64,000 bases of DNA from Acidobacteriota bacterium (lineage in GTDB: Bacteria > Acidobacteriota > Vicinamibacteria > Vicinamibacterales > SCN-69-37). The position numbers and the translations under genes are program-made. The notes under the pieces were generated by a model. That model saw nothing but the letters and a program-made list of their open reading frames with translations. It had not been told where the DNA came from and searched no databases. The stretch covers positions 186,001 through 250,000 of the forward strand of contig JADYYY010000019.1 in the NCBI GenBank assembly GCA_020853395.1. The letters are read 5' to 3'. Positions 17,015 to 24,777 of the stretch are shown here, piece after piece. Position 1 is the stretch's first letter. Each line of letters starts with the position of its first letter.

Positions 17015-17803
17015 ATGATCCGGGCACTCTACACGGCGGCGAGCGGCATGACCGCTCAGCAGACGAACATCGACAACGTCGCGCACAACCTGTCGAACGT
17101 CAACACCACCGGCTTCAAGAAAGCGCGCGTGGAGTTCGAGGATCTCGTCTACCAGGAAGTCCGCGGCGCCGGAGCCTCGGCATCGGCGACGACCGAGGCG
17201 CCGATCGGCATGGAGCTCGGGCTCGGCACGCGCGCGGTGGCGACCGCGCGCAACTTCGGCGCGGGCAACCTGCGATCGACGGGCGCGCCGCTCGATCTCG
17301 CGATCCAGGGCGACGGCTTCTTCAAAGTCTCGCTGCCGAACGGGACGACGGCCTACACGCGCGCCGGCACGTTCCACCTCGATGCCCAGGGCGCGATCGT
17401 CACGGCGGAGGGCTACCCGCTCGATCCGCAGATCAGCGTGCCGACCAACGCGACGTCCGTGAGCGTGTCGAAGGACGGCGTCGTGTCGGCGACGATTCCC
17501 GGGCAGGGCGCCGCGCAGCAGCTCGGCACGCTCGAAGTCGCAACCTTCCCGAACCAGGGCGGGCTCCGGCCGCTCGGCGGCAACCTGTTCGAGCCGACCA
17601 CGGCGTCGGGCGAAGCCGAGTCGGGCGCGCCCGGCACCGACGCGCGCGGCACGCTGGCGCAGGGCTTCCTCGAGGACTCGAACGTCAGCGTCGTCGAGGA
17701 GATGGTCAACATGATCATCGGCCAGCGCGCGTACGAGGCGAACTCGCGCGTCGTCAAGGCCGCCGACGAGATGCTGAGCCAGGTGAACAACCTGGTGCGA
17801 TGA
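17015..17803 (+). CDS. flgG: FlgG, distal rod protein
   Basis: FlgG forms the distal rod that crosses the P- and L-rings. I choose the ATG at 17015 because it follows AGAAGG and gives MIRALYTAASGMTAQQ, the invariant FlgG start; the frame stays open upstream through the repeats only because they lack stops. The 262-residue product has the family blocks NVAHNLSNVNTTGFK, GDGFFKVSLPNGTTAYTRAG and the C-terminal NMIIGQRAYEANSRVVKAADEML. The stop overlaps flgA by 4 bp. Confidence 0.97.
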   Translation: MIRALYTAASGMTAQQTNIDNVAHNLSNVNTTGFKKARVEFEDLVYQEVRGAGASASATTEAPIGMELGLGTRAVATARNFGAGNLRSTGAPLDLAIQGDGFFKVSLPNGTTAYTRAGTFHLDAQGAIVTAEGYPLDPQISVPTNATSVSVSKDGVVSATIPGQGAAQQLGTLEVATFPNQGGLRPLGGNLFEPTTASGEAESGAPGTDARGTLAQGFLEDSNVSVVEEMVNMIIGQRAYEANSRVVKAADEMLSQVNNLVR

Positions 17804-18501
17804 CGCCGATGAGAACCGTCGATCTCGCCCGCTGGTGCGCGTGGTTCCTGCTGATGGCCGCAGGGCTGCACGCGACCGTTCGTACCGCGCCGCTGCCGCC
17901 GGTCTCGGCCGCTGCCGCGGTCGAGGCGGCCGTTCGCGCGCGGCTCGGCCGCGACGTCGACGTGACGGTGACGATTGCCGGCCTCAGCGGCGACGCGGCC
18001 ATCTTCCGCGAGGCGCGGCCGGATCCGTCCGCGCGCCTCGGGCGTCCGCTGCGATTCACGTTCGTCACGGTCGACGGCGCGCTCCTGCCGGGATCGGCAG
18101 AGGTGCGCGTCCTCGGCACGCGGACGATCGCCCGGCGCGCGCTCGCGCGCGGGGATCGGCTGACCGGCGACGACGTGACGGAGACGGTCGGCGAGCTGGT
18201 CGACGTGCCGCTGAAACCGCTGCCGGCGGCGCACGAGCTGGTCGGCGCGCGCGTCCTGCAGCCGATCGCCGCCGGCGCCGTGGTGTTGCCCGGCACCGTG
18301 CTGCTGCGGCGGGAGGTCGAACGCGGCGATCCGGTCGTCGCCATCGCGGCCGGCGTCGCGATCGAGGTGACCGCCACGCTCGCCGCCGCGGACGGCGGAC
18401 GGGCCGGCGACGTGATCCGCGTGGTGAATCCCGAGACGAAGCGCTACCTCCGCGCGCGCATCGTCCGCAAAGGACTGGTCGAGGTGATCAATGGCCGCTG
18501 A
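17800..18501 (+). CDS. flgA: FlgA, P-ring assembly chaperone
   Basis: FlgA is a periplasmic chaperone for FlgI. The 233-residue protein starts with a signal sequence (about residues 10-28). It ends in a SAF-like/beta-clip region with the family pattern (RALARGDRLTGDDVTE, then GARVLQPIAAGAVV). The C-terminal strand carries VIRVVNPETKRYLRARIV. ATGA overlap with flgG and 11-bp overlap with flgH support coupling. Conservation of this family is low, but position and C-terminal motif agree. Confidence 0.9.
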   Translation: MTPMRTVDLARWCAWFLLMAAGLHATVRTAPLPPVSAAAAVEAAVRARLGRDVDVTVTIAGLSGDAAIFREARPDPSARLGRPLRFTFVTVDGALLPGSAEVRVLGTRTIARRALARGDRLTGDDVTETVGELVDVPLKPLPAAHELVGARVLQPIAAGAVVLPGTVLLRREVERGDPVVAIAAGVAIEVTATLAAADGGRAGDVIRVVNPETKRYLRARIVRKGLVEVINGR

Positions 18502-19162
18502 TCTGGTCGTGTGTCGCCGGCGCCACGGCGCCGTGTCCGTCGCGTTGTGCGCCGCCGCCGTCCTCATCGGCGCCGGACAGGCCGGCGCGCAGCAGTCGAC
18601 CGACTACGACGACGTGTATTTCCGATTCTTGAACTCGGCGCGCAAGACGCCGCCGGCGGCGTCGACGTGGATGGGCGATCTCACGAGCGACCGGCGCGCG
18701 CAGCAGATCAACGATCTCGTCACGGTGCGCGTGCTCGAGAGCCTGACGGCGACCGGCGCCGCCGACTCGACCGTGGCCAAGGGATCGGATGCCTCGGTGG
18801 GGCTGCCGAGCCCGGCGAGCAAGGCGTTCTCGAAGATCCTGCCGACCTCGTCGTCCACGAAGTTCAACGGCGCCGGGGGGACGACGCGGACCACGGAGCT
18901 GACCGCGGCGCTCACCGCGCGCGTGACGGAAGTGCTGCCGAGCGGCGATCTCGTGATCGAAGGCATCCGGGAGGTGGACATCAACGGCGATCGCAATCTC
19001 GTCGTGTTGACCGGCGTGATCCGCACGGCCGACATCCAGCCCGGCAACGTCGTGCTCTCGACGCACATCGGCCAGTTGCGCATTCGATCGCTCAGCCAGG
19101 GGCTGATCCACGACAGCCTCGAGCCCGGGTGGCTCATCAGGATCCTGAATCGGATCTTCTGA
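18491..19162 (+). CDS. flgH: FlgH, L-ring protein, without an evident lipobox
   Basis: FlgH forms the outer-membrane L-ring. The 223-residue protein has the conserved INDLVTVRVLE start of the mature domain, the VTEVLPSGDLVIEGIREVDINGD block and the end GWLIRILNRIF. Most FlgH proteins are lipoproteins, but the only cysteine near the signal peptide (VALCAAAV) does not fit the lipobox because the -1 residue is Leu. Instead, an ordinary signal-peptidase-I site (AGA followed by QQS) is plausible. The L-ring here may therefore lack lipid anchors. Confidence 0.93.
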   Translation: MAADLVVCRRRHGAVSVALCAAAVLIGAGQAGAQQSTDYDDVYFRFLNSARKTPPAASTWMGDLTSDRRAQQINDLVTVRVLESLTATGAADSTVAKGSDASVGLPSPASKAFSKILPTSSSTKFNGAGGTTRTTELTAALTARVTEVLPSGDLVIEGIREVDINGDRNLVVLTGVIRTADIQPGNVVLSTHIGQLRIRSLSQGLIHDSLEPGWLIRILNRIF

Positions 19163-19261
19163 AGAGGCCATCTGAGAAGGGCAAAGGGCAGAGGGCAAAG
19201 GGCAAAGGTAAAGGGTGAAGGGAAGAGGAAGGGCGAAGGGAAAAGGGGAAAGGGGAAAGGG
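19163..19261 (+). repeat. purine-only GGGCAAA-type repeat tract before flgI
   Basis: From about 19175 to the flgI start the + strand is almost purely purine and is built of degenerate 6-7-bp units with G triplets (GGGCAAA, GGGTGAA, GGGAAA). Positions 19177-19208 are identical to 48170-48201. The 3' end provides the G-rich ribosome binding sequence of flgI. Regularly spaced G3 and G4 runs could fold as G-quadruplexes in DNA or mRNA; this is inference. Confidence 0.85.
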
Positions 19262-20383
19262 ATGGCCGTGACAAAGACAACGCGCGTCGCCGTGCTGGCG
19301 GCCGCCGTGATCGGGATGGCGCTCGGCGAAGCGATCGTGGCCGCGGGGGAATCGCGGTTGAAGGACGTCGCGACGCTGCAGGGCGTCACGACCGAGCCGC
19401 TCGTCGGCTACGGCCTGGTGGTCGGGCTGAACAAGACGGGCGACAAGCGGCAGACCCTGTTCTCGACGCAGTCGCTCGCCAACATGCTGTCGCGGTTCGG
19501 CATCGAGGTGCCGGGCGATCAGTTGAAAGTGGAGAACATCGCCGCGGTCGTCGTGACGGGCGAGCTGTCGTCGTACCAGCGCACCGGCGCGCGCGTCGAC
19601 GTCGTCGCCTCGTCGATCGGCGACGCGCGCAGCCTGCAGGGCGGCACGTTGCTGCCGACCGCGCTGAGGGATCGCTCGGGCGCGCCGGTCGCGCTCGCGC
19701 AGGGGCCGCTGTCGATCGGCGGGTTCGGCGGAGGCACGGGCGGCTCGAGCGTGCAGGTCAACCATCTGACGGTCGGGCGCATTCCCGGCGGCGCGATCGT
19801 CCAGACCGCCGCGGTGCCGACGGCCATGGTGGCCGACGTGCTCACCTTCTCGCTGCGGGATCCCGATTTCACGACGGCGACCTACGTCGCGCAGGCGATC
19901 AACGCGCACGTCGGGAGCGTGATCGCGCGGCCGCTCGATCCGGGGACGATTCGCGTGGCCGTGCCGGACCGGTTCCGGCAGGCCCTGCCCGAGTTCGTCG
20001 CCGAGCTGGAAGTGCTGCCGGTGCGCACGGAGGTCGTCGCGCGGGTCGTCATCAACGAGCGCACCGGCACCGTGGTGGTCGGCGGCAACGTGCGGCTCGG
20101 CGCCGCGGCCGTGGCGCACGGCAATCTGTCGGTGCGCATCACCACGCGGTACCAGGTCAGCCAGCCGTCGGCCTTCTCGAGCGGCGATACGGTCGTCGTG
20201 CCGAACGAGAAAGTCGAGCTGCAGGAAGGCCGCGCGAAGATCGTCGCGCTGGAAGAAGGCGTGACGCTCGAGGCGGTGACGAACGCGTTGAACTCGCTGG
20301 GCGCGTCGCCCCGCGACATCATCGCCATCCTCCAGGCGCTCAAGGCGGCCGGCGCGCTGCACGCCGAGATCGTGACGCTCTAG
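19262..20383 (+). CDS. flgI: FlgI, P-ring protein
   Basis: FlgI forms the periplasmic P-ring around the rod. The 373-residue protein has an N-terminal signal sequence (about residues 7-27). It carries the typical blocks SRLKDVATLQGV, LVGYGLVVGLNKTGD and NMLSRFGI near the start, and IVINERTGTVVVGGNVRL and LNSLGASPRDIIAILQALK at the end. The ATG at 19262 directly follows the purine repeat. The gene ends 2 bp before the next. Confidence 0.97.
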   Translation: MAVTKTTRVAVLAAAVIGMALGEAIVAAGESRLKDVATLQGVTTEPLVGYGLVVGLNKTGDKRQTLFSTQSLANMLSRFGIEVPGDQLKVENIAAVVVTGELSSYQRTGARVDVVASSIGDARSLQGGTLLPTALRDRSGAPVALAQGPLSIGGFGGGTGGSSVQVNHLTVGRIPGGAIVQTAAVPTAMVADVLTFSLRDPDFTTATYVAQAINAHVGSVIARPLDPGTIRVAVPDRFRQALPEFVAELEVLPVRTEVVARVVINERTGTVVVGGNVRLGAAAVAHGNLSVRITTRYQVSQPSAFSSGDTVVVPNEKVELQEGRAKIVALEEGVTLEAVTNALNSLGASPRDIIAILQALKAAGALHAEIVTL

Positions 20384-20385
20384 CG

Positions 20386-21183
20386 ATGGCCGACCTCTTC
20401 ACGACGCCGAACGTGGGGGCCGTCGCCGCGGCTGCGGCGGCCGGCGGCCTGAACCCGGACGCGGCGGCCTCGCCGGCGCAGTTGAAGGCGCTCGCGGCCC
20501 AGTTCGAGGCGCTGCTGATGGGACAGTTGCTGCGCGAGATGCAGCAGTCGATGTTCGAAGAGGACGGCGGCGAGTCATCCGGCATGAGCAGCGGACCGCT
20601 CGCCGACACGCTCTTCGCCGAGGTCAGCCTGGCCCTGAGCCGGAGCGGCGGTCTGGGCCTTGGCACCTCGCTCATCGAGCCGCTCACGAGGCAGGCTGGT
20701 GTTGCCGATGCCGCGTCGGCGGCGACGGCGCCGCTTGCAGCGACCTCGCTCGCGGGGGCGTCGCTCGCGCAGCCGGCGGATGCCGACGCGGCCGCGTCCA
20801 TGCCCGGCCGCCTGACGTCCGGGTACGGATGGCGCCGCGATCCCATCGACGGCCAGATGCGGTTCCATCGCGGTCTCGATCTCGCGATGCGCATCGGGGA
20901 GGACGTGCCGGCCGCCCGCACGGGCGAGGTGGAGTTCGCCGGCGAACAGCCCGGCTACGGTCTGACCGTCGTCGTCAAGCACGACGCGCGGACGTCGACG
21001 CGGTACGCGCACCTGTCGGAGATCCTGGTTCGGACGGGCGACGCCGTCGAGGCGGGCGCCACGATTGCCCGGTCCGGCGCGAGCGGCCGGGCCACCGGGC
21101 CGCACCTGCACGTCGAAGTGCTCGAAGACGGACGGCCCGTGGAGCCGTCCGCGATTAAAGTCCGGCGGCGAGTGGCCGATTAA
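20386..21183 (+). CDS. flgJ: FlgJ-type rod-binding domain fused to an M23 peptidase
   Basis: This 265-residue protein joins two functions needed for rod passage through peptidoglycan. Residues ~28-100 match the rod-binding domain of FlgJ (LKALAAQFEALLMGQLLREMQQSM, split by position, and GPLADTLFAEVSLAL). After an Ala-rich linker, residues ~140-255 are a LytM/M23 zinc endopeptidase with all expected ligands visible: H161 and D165 in HRGLD, H209 in YAHL, and H240/H242 in HLH. Enteric FlgJ instead carries a GH73 glucosaminidase, so here a peptide-cleaving enzyme has replaced a glycan-cleaving one. The last 28 bp contain the flgM promoter. Confidence 0.9.
   Translation: MADLFTTPNVGAVAAAAAAGGLNPDAAASPAQLKALAAQFEALLMGQLLREMQQSMFEEDGGESSGMSSGPLADTLFAEVSLALSRSGGLGLGTSLIEPLTRQAGVADAASAATAPLAATSLAGASLAQPADADAAASMPGRLTSGYGWRRDPIDGQMRFHRGLDLAMRIGEDVPAARTGEVEFAGEQPGYGLTVVVKHDARTSTRYAHLSEILVRTGDAVEAGATIARSGASGRATGPHLHVEVLEDGRPVEPSAIKVRRRVAD
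21156..21182 (+). promoter_or_regulatory. sigma-28 promoter of flgM
   Basis: The sequence TAAAGTCC (21156-21163), an 11-bp spacer and GCCGATTA (21175-21182) match the FliA consensus TAAAGTTT-N11-GCCGATAA very closely. It lies within the last codons of the flgJ-like gene; the stop codon TAA is part of the -10 region. The start site would be about 21189, leaving a leader of roughly 36 nt before flgM. A late promoter for flgM is established in enteric bacteria. Confidence 0.85.
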
Positions 21184-21190
21184 CTGCGCA

Positions 21191-21204
21191 GGGAAAGGTT
21201 TCCC
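21191..21204 (+). promoter_or_regulatory. inverted repeat at the 5' end of the flgM transcript
   Basis: GGGAAA and TTTCCC flank GG, so a 5-bp stem with a 4-nt loop can form. It starts within a few bases of the start site predicted for the flgM promoter. It could protect the mRNA 5' end or be an operator half-site pair. The function is not known. Confidence 0.45.
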
Positions 21205-21224
21205 GGCACACCCGGAGTGAGCTC

Positions 21225-21530
21225 ATGAAGGTCGACAATCCGTACACCACGCCCGGTTCGCCCGTTGACCTCGTCGGTCAGGACTCGGCGCGACGCACGG
21301 CCCCAAAGGCCGTCGTGACGGCGGGACCCGATCGCGTCCAGCTCTCCGGTGACCTGCGCCTGGCCAAGGCCGCCGTGCAGGCGGCCAACACGCAACCCGA
21401 GATCCGCCAGGATGCCGTGAACCGCGCGAAAGCGCTGCTCGAGCGCGACGAGCTGGGCCACGACGTCGACCGTCTGGCCGACGCCATGCTGGCCGCGCTG
21501 ACCATTCCCTATGACGACGACCCTGCTTGA
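21225..21530 (+). CDS. flgM: FlgM, anti-sigma-28 factor
   Basis: FlgM binds FliA until the hook is complete and is then exported. The 101-residue protein has the FlgM layout: a flexible, exported N-terminus and a C-terminal helix region with the typical pattern DRVQLSGDLRLAKAAVQA, then EIRQDAVNRAKALLE and VDRLADAMLAAL. The ATG at 21225 follows GGAG. It has its own sigma-28 promoter, so FlgM is made both early and late. It overlaps flgN by 20 bp. Confidence 0.9.
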   Translation: MKVDNPYTTPGSPVDLVGQDSARRTAPKAVVTAGPDRVQLSGDLRLAKAAVQAANTQPEIRQDAVNRAKALLERDELGHDVDRLADAMLAALTIPYDDDPA

Positions 21531-21858
21531 GACGCTCACGCGGCTGCAGGCCGCCCTCGATCAACTCGCCGGCTCGTTGAAATCGGCCAGCGCCGAGTCG
21601 GTGCTCGATGCCGAGGCGCCGCTGGCGACCGCGGTCAGCGCCATGGGCCGCCTGCGTCGATCCGACGTGGCCGACGCCGACCCGGCGGAGGTGCGCCAGG
21701 CCATCGCCGCGGTGCGCGCGGCGCTCTCGCGCTGTGAGACCCTTGGCACCACGGCAGAGGCGCTGGGCCGCGCGGCGTCGGTTGACGAGCCGTACAGCCG
21801 GCGCGGGCTGCAGCTCGTGCCGGCCACCGGCATGCGTCGCGCGCTCCCCGCGAGCTGA
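21511..21858 (+). CDS. flgN: FlgN-like chaperone for hook-associated proteins
   Basis: This 115-residue, mostly helical protein lies between flgM and flgK, the standard position of flgN. It contains heptad-like helices (LLETLTRLQAALDQLAGSL; EVRQAIAAVRAALSRCETL) and ends in a conserved-looking tail with YSRRGLQL, as in many FlgN proteins. FlgN keeps FlgK and FlgL export-competent. Sequence conservation in the family is weak; the call relies on size, helices and position. Confidence 0.8.
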   Translation: MTTTLLETLTRLQAALDQLAGSLKSASAESVLDAEAPLATAVSAMGRLRRSDVADADPAEVRQAIAAVRAALSRCETLGTTAEALGRAASVDEPYSRRGLQLVPATGMRRALPAS

Positions 21859-21860
21859 TC

Positions 21861-23231
21861 ATGTCCGGTCTCTTCGCCAGCCTCGGTTTGGCCTCCCGCT
21901 CGCTCGCGGCGGCGCAGCTCGGCCTCGACGTCACCGGCCAGAACATCGCCAACGTCAACACGCCCGGCTACACGCGGCGGACGGTGGCGCTCGGGGAGAA
22001 CGCGCCGACCGACGCGCTCAGCGGCGGCAACGGCGTGTCGGTCACGGGAATCCTCGCCGCCCGCGATCAGTTCGTGGCGCGGCGTCTGTGGAGCGAGCTG
22101 CAGGGCAGCGGGTACGACGCCGCGATGCTGCAGGGGCTCGAGGAGATCGAAACGGCGGTGGGCCTGCCGGGCGAATCGCTCGACGCCAGCCTGGCCGCGT
22201 TCTTCGACAGCTTCGCGACGCTCGCCGACGATCCCACGTCGGCCACCGCGCGCCAGGGCGTGATCCTGCAGGGGCAGACGCTCGCGCGCGATTTCCAGGC
22301 GCTGTCGGCGCGAATCGACGCGGCCGCGGCCAACGCCGACGCCGCCGTCGTCTCCGGGATCGACGAGGTCAACAGGCTGGCGGCGGAAGTGGCCGAGCTG
22401 AACGAAGCCATCCTCGCCAACGGCAGCGACGTCGAGACGCTGCGCGACCGGCGCGACGTGGCGGTGTCGCGGCTGAGCGAGCTCGCCGGCGTGTCGCTCG
22501 TGCGCACGTCCAACGGCAACGTCGATCTCGTGGTCGGCGCCGGACGTCCGCTCGTCATCGGCGTCACGGCGTATGCGCTGACCGCGGTGCCGGGAGGCGC
22601 TGCTGGGTACAGCAACATCGTGTCGGGTGGCTTCGACATCACGGCGGAGCTTCCGTCCGGCACCCTCGGCGGGCTGCTCCAGCTCCGTGACACGGTCATC
22701 CCCGAATACGCCTCGCGTCTCGATCAGCTCGCGTACGACATCGCGTCGGAGGTGAACGCGATCCACCAGACCGGCTACGATGCGACCGGCGCCGCGGCGG
22801 GCGCGTTCTTCTCGCCGCTGGCGGGCGTGGCCGGCGCGGCTGCGTCGATCGTGGTGGACTCGACGCTCGCGGCCGACCAGGCGCTCGTCGGCGCGTCCGG
22901 CACCGGCATGGCGGGCGACAACCAAATCGCGCGGGCGATTGCGGGCCTGCGCGACGCGAACGTCACGCTCGGCGATACCGCCACGCCGGCGGGCGGCTGG
23001 GCGAACTTCGTTTACCGCATCGGCGCCAGCGTCTCGGCGCAGCGCACCGCCGTCGATCGGCACGACGATCTGCGGACCCAGTTGGAGCGGATTCGCGATC
23101 AGGCCTCGGGCGTGTCGCTCGACGAGGAGGCGGCCAACCTGATCCGCTTCCAGCGCGCCTACCAGGCCAACGCGCGCTACTTCACGGCCATCGTCGACAC
23201 GCTCGACGTGCTGCTGAACATGGTGCCCTGA
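21861..23231 (+). CDS. flgK: FlgK, hook-associated protein 1
   Basis: FlgK joins hook and filament. The 456-residue product starts with the axial-protein pattern (ASRSLAAAQLGLDVTGQNIANVNTPGYTRR in part). It contains SLDASLAAFFDSFATLADDPTS, an N-terminal segment diagnostic for FlgK, and ends with EEAANLIRFQRAYQANARYFTAIVD. It is shorter than the enteric form (~550 residues), with a reduced variable domain. It ends in a 1-bp overlap with flgL. Confidence 0.96.
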   Translation: MSGLFASLGLASRSLAAAQLGLDVTGQNIANVNTPGYTRRTVALGENAPTDALSGGNGVSVTGILAARDQFVARRLWSELQGSGYDAAMLQGLEEIETAVGLPGESLDASLAAFFDSFATLADDPTSATARQGVILQGQTLARDFQALSARIDAAAANADAAVVSGIDEVNRLAAEVAELNEAILANGSDVETLRDRRDVAVSRLSELAGVSLVRTSNGNVDLVVGAGRPLVIGVTAYALTAVPGGAAGYSNIVSGGFDITAELPSGTLGGLLQLRDTVIPEYASRLDQLAYDIASEVNAIHQTGYDATGAAAGAFFSPLAGVAGAAASIVVDSTLAADQALVGASGTGMAGDNQIARAIAGLRDANVTLGDTATPAGGWANFVYRIGASVSAQRTAVDRHDDLRTQLERIRDQASGVSLDEEAANLIRFQRAYQANARYFTAIVDTLDVLLNMVP

Positions 23232-24118
23232 TGCGCGTCATCTACGACATCGTTCGAGACGGGCTCTCGGCCATCAACGCCGCGGCCGAGCAGTTGACGC
23301 AGGCGCGCCAGCAGGTCGCGACCGGCCGCCGGCTCGCGTCGGCCGGCGACGACCCGCTCGCCGCCGAGCTGGCCATCCGCGAGCGCGCCGGCATCGCGGG
23401 CATCGACGCGTACACGCGCTCGCGCGACGCGGCGTCCGCCCGGCTCGCCGCCGCCGACAACGTGCTCGCGGGAGTCGTCGACAAGATCACGGCGGCGATC
23501 GTCTCCGGCACGAGCGCCCGCGGCTCGGGCGTCAAGCCGGCGGTCCGCGATGCGGCGGCGCAGACGGTGCGCAGCCTGCGCGAGTCGCTCGTCGGCGACT
23601 TCAACACGACGTTCAACGGCACCTATCTCTTCTCCGGAACCGCCACCGACGCGCCGGCCTACGCGCAGGTCGCCGGCGTCTGGACCTACCAGGGCACCAC
23701 TGACACCACGCAGATCGAGATCGAACGCGGCCATCTGGTCTCGACGACGTTCGACGGTGGCCGGATCGCGAAGGGCACCGACGGCACCGATCTCTTCACC
23801 GCGCTCGACGATCTCGAGGCGGCGATCGCGGCCGGCGACGATGCGGCGATGGGCACGGCGCTGTCGGCGCTGGATCGCGCGTTCGACCGCGCGCTCGACG
23901 CGCAGGGACGGCTCGGCGGCGACGAGCGCGGCCTCGACGAGGCGACCACGCGGCTCGCCGCGCTGCGCCTCGCGGGCGAGACGCGGCGGTCCAAGCTCGA
24001 GGACGCCGACATGGCGGCGGCGGTGACCCGGCTCACCCAGGCGGATGCCGCGTATCGCGCGGCGCTCGGGGCCGTCAGCACCGCCGAGCGCCAGTCGCTG
24101 CTGGACTACCTGCGATGA
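23231..24118 (+). CDS. flgL: FlgL, hook-associated protein 3
   Basis: FlgL sits between FlgK and the flagellin filament. The 295-residue protein has a flagellin-like N-terminal helix (INAAAEQLTQARQQVATGRR) and the SAGDDPLAAELAIRE motif. It also has a central FNTTFNGTYLFSGT segment typical for FlgL and a C-terminal helix ending AERQSLLDYLR. The last codons overlap fliW by 4 bp. Confidence 0.94.
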   Translation: MRVIYDIVRDGLSAINAAAEQLTQARQQVATGRRLASAGDDPLAAELAIRERAGIAGIDAYTRSRDAASARLAAADNVLAGVVDKITAAIVSGTSARGSGVKPAVRDAAAQTVRSLRESLVGDFNTTFNGTYLFSGTATDAPAYAQVAGVWTYQGTTDTTQIEIERGHLVSTTFDGGRIAKGTDGTDLFTALDDLEAAIAAGDDAAMGTALSALDRAFDRALDAQGRLGGDERGLDEATTRLAALRLAGETRRSKLEDADMAAAVTRLTQADAAYRAALGAVSTAERQSLLDYLR

Positions 24119-24510
24119 TCGCAGCCGGCGCCGAGCGGACGGTCACGTTCCCGAACGGCCTGCCCGGATTCGAGCACAGCCGGCACTTCGTCATCGTCAC
24201 CGCGCCGGCCTTCTCGCCGTTCACGCTGATCCAGGGCGAGGGCGAGGCCGCGCCGGCCTTCGTCGCGATCGATCCGCGTCTCGTCGATCCGGGCTACCGC
24301 ACGGACCTCGAAGACGACGATCGCGATCGGCTCGCCGCCGAGCCGGGCCAGACGCTGCTCTGGCTCGCCCTCGTCACCGCGACCGCTGGCGGACACGCGA
24401 CGGTCAACCTGAAGGCGCCGCTCGTGATCAACCCGGCGTCGATGCAGGGGCTGCAGGTGCTGCCGGCCGACAGCCCCTACCGGCTCGACCATCCGCTGCC
24501 GGGGATGTGA
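24115..24510 (+). CDS. fliW: FliW, flagellin-binding CsrA antagonist
   Basis: FliW binds either flagellin or CsrA, so that CsrA is freed to repress flagellin translation when flagellin builds up. The 131-residue product shows the family features VTFPNGLPGFEHSRHFVIV, PAFVAIDPRLVDP and TVNLKAPLVINPASMQGLQV. It is directly followed by csrA (3-bp gap), the arrangement known from Bacillus and Campylobacter-type circuits. The flagellin gene lies 4 kb away with a candidate CsrA hairpin in its leader. Confidence 0.95.
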   Translation: MIAAGAERTVTFPNGLPGFEHSRHFVIVTAPAFSPFTLIQGEGEAAPAFVAIDPRLVDPGYRTDLEDDDRDRLAAEPGQTLLWLALVTATAGGHATVNLKAPLVINPASMQGLQVLPADSPYRLDHPLPGM

Positions 24511-24513
24511 CCG

Positions 24514-24777
24514 GTGCTCGTCGTCACACGGAAGCGCGGCGAAGCGATCATCATCGGCGACGGCATCGAGGTGACGGTTCTGCGGGTCGGCCGCGACGGC
24601 GTGCGGCTCGGCATCGCCGCGCCGCGTGACGTGCAGGTGCACCGCCGCGAGGTCTACGATCAGATCCGGGCGGCGAACGCGGCGGCAGCGTCGGATGCGA
24701 GCGCGGCGAGCGAGCTCATCGCCAGGCTCCGCGCCGGTCTGCCGCCCTGGTCATCCGCCGGGAGCGGCGATCCGTGA
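24514..24777 (+). CDS. csrA: CsrA, RNA-binding translational regulator
   Basis: CsrA dimers bind GGA motifs in mRNA leaders. The 87-residue protein starts with GTG and has the almost invariant MLVVTRKRGEAIIIGDGIEV and VQVHRREVYDQI, including the RNA-binding arginine. It is about 25 residues longer than the usual 61, with an Ala/Ser-rich C-terminal extension; such extensions are seen in FliW-dependent CsrA proteins. The stop overlaps the next gene by 4 bp (GTGA). Confidence 0.95.
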   Translation: MLVVTRKRGEAIIIGDGIEVTVLRVGRDGVRLGIAAPRDVQVHRREVYDQIRAANAAAASDASAASELIARLRAGLPPWSSAGSGDP

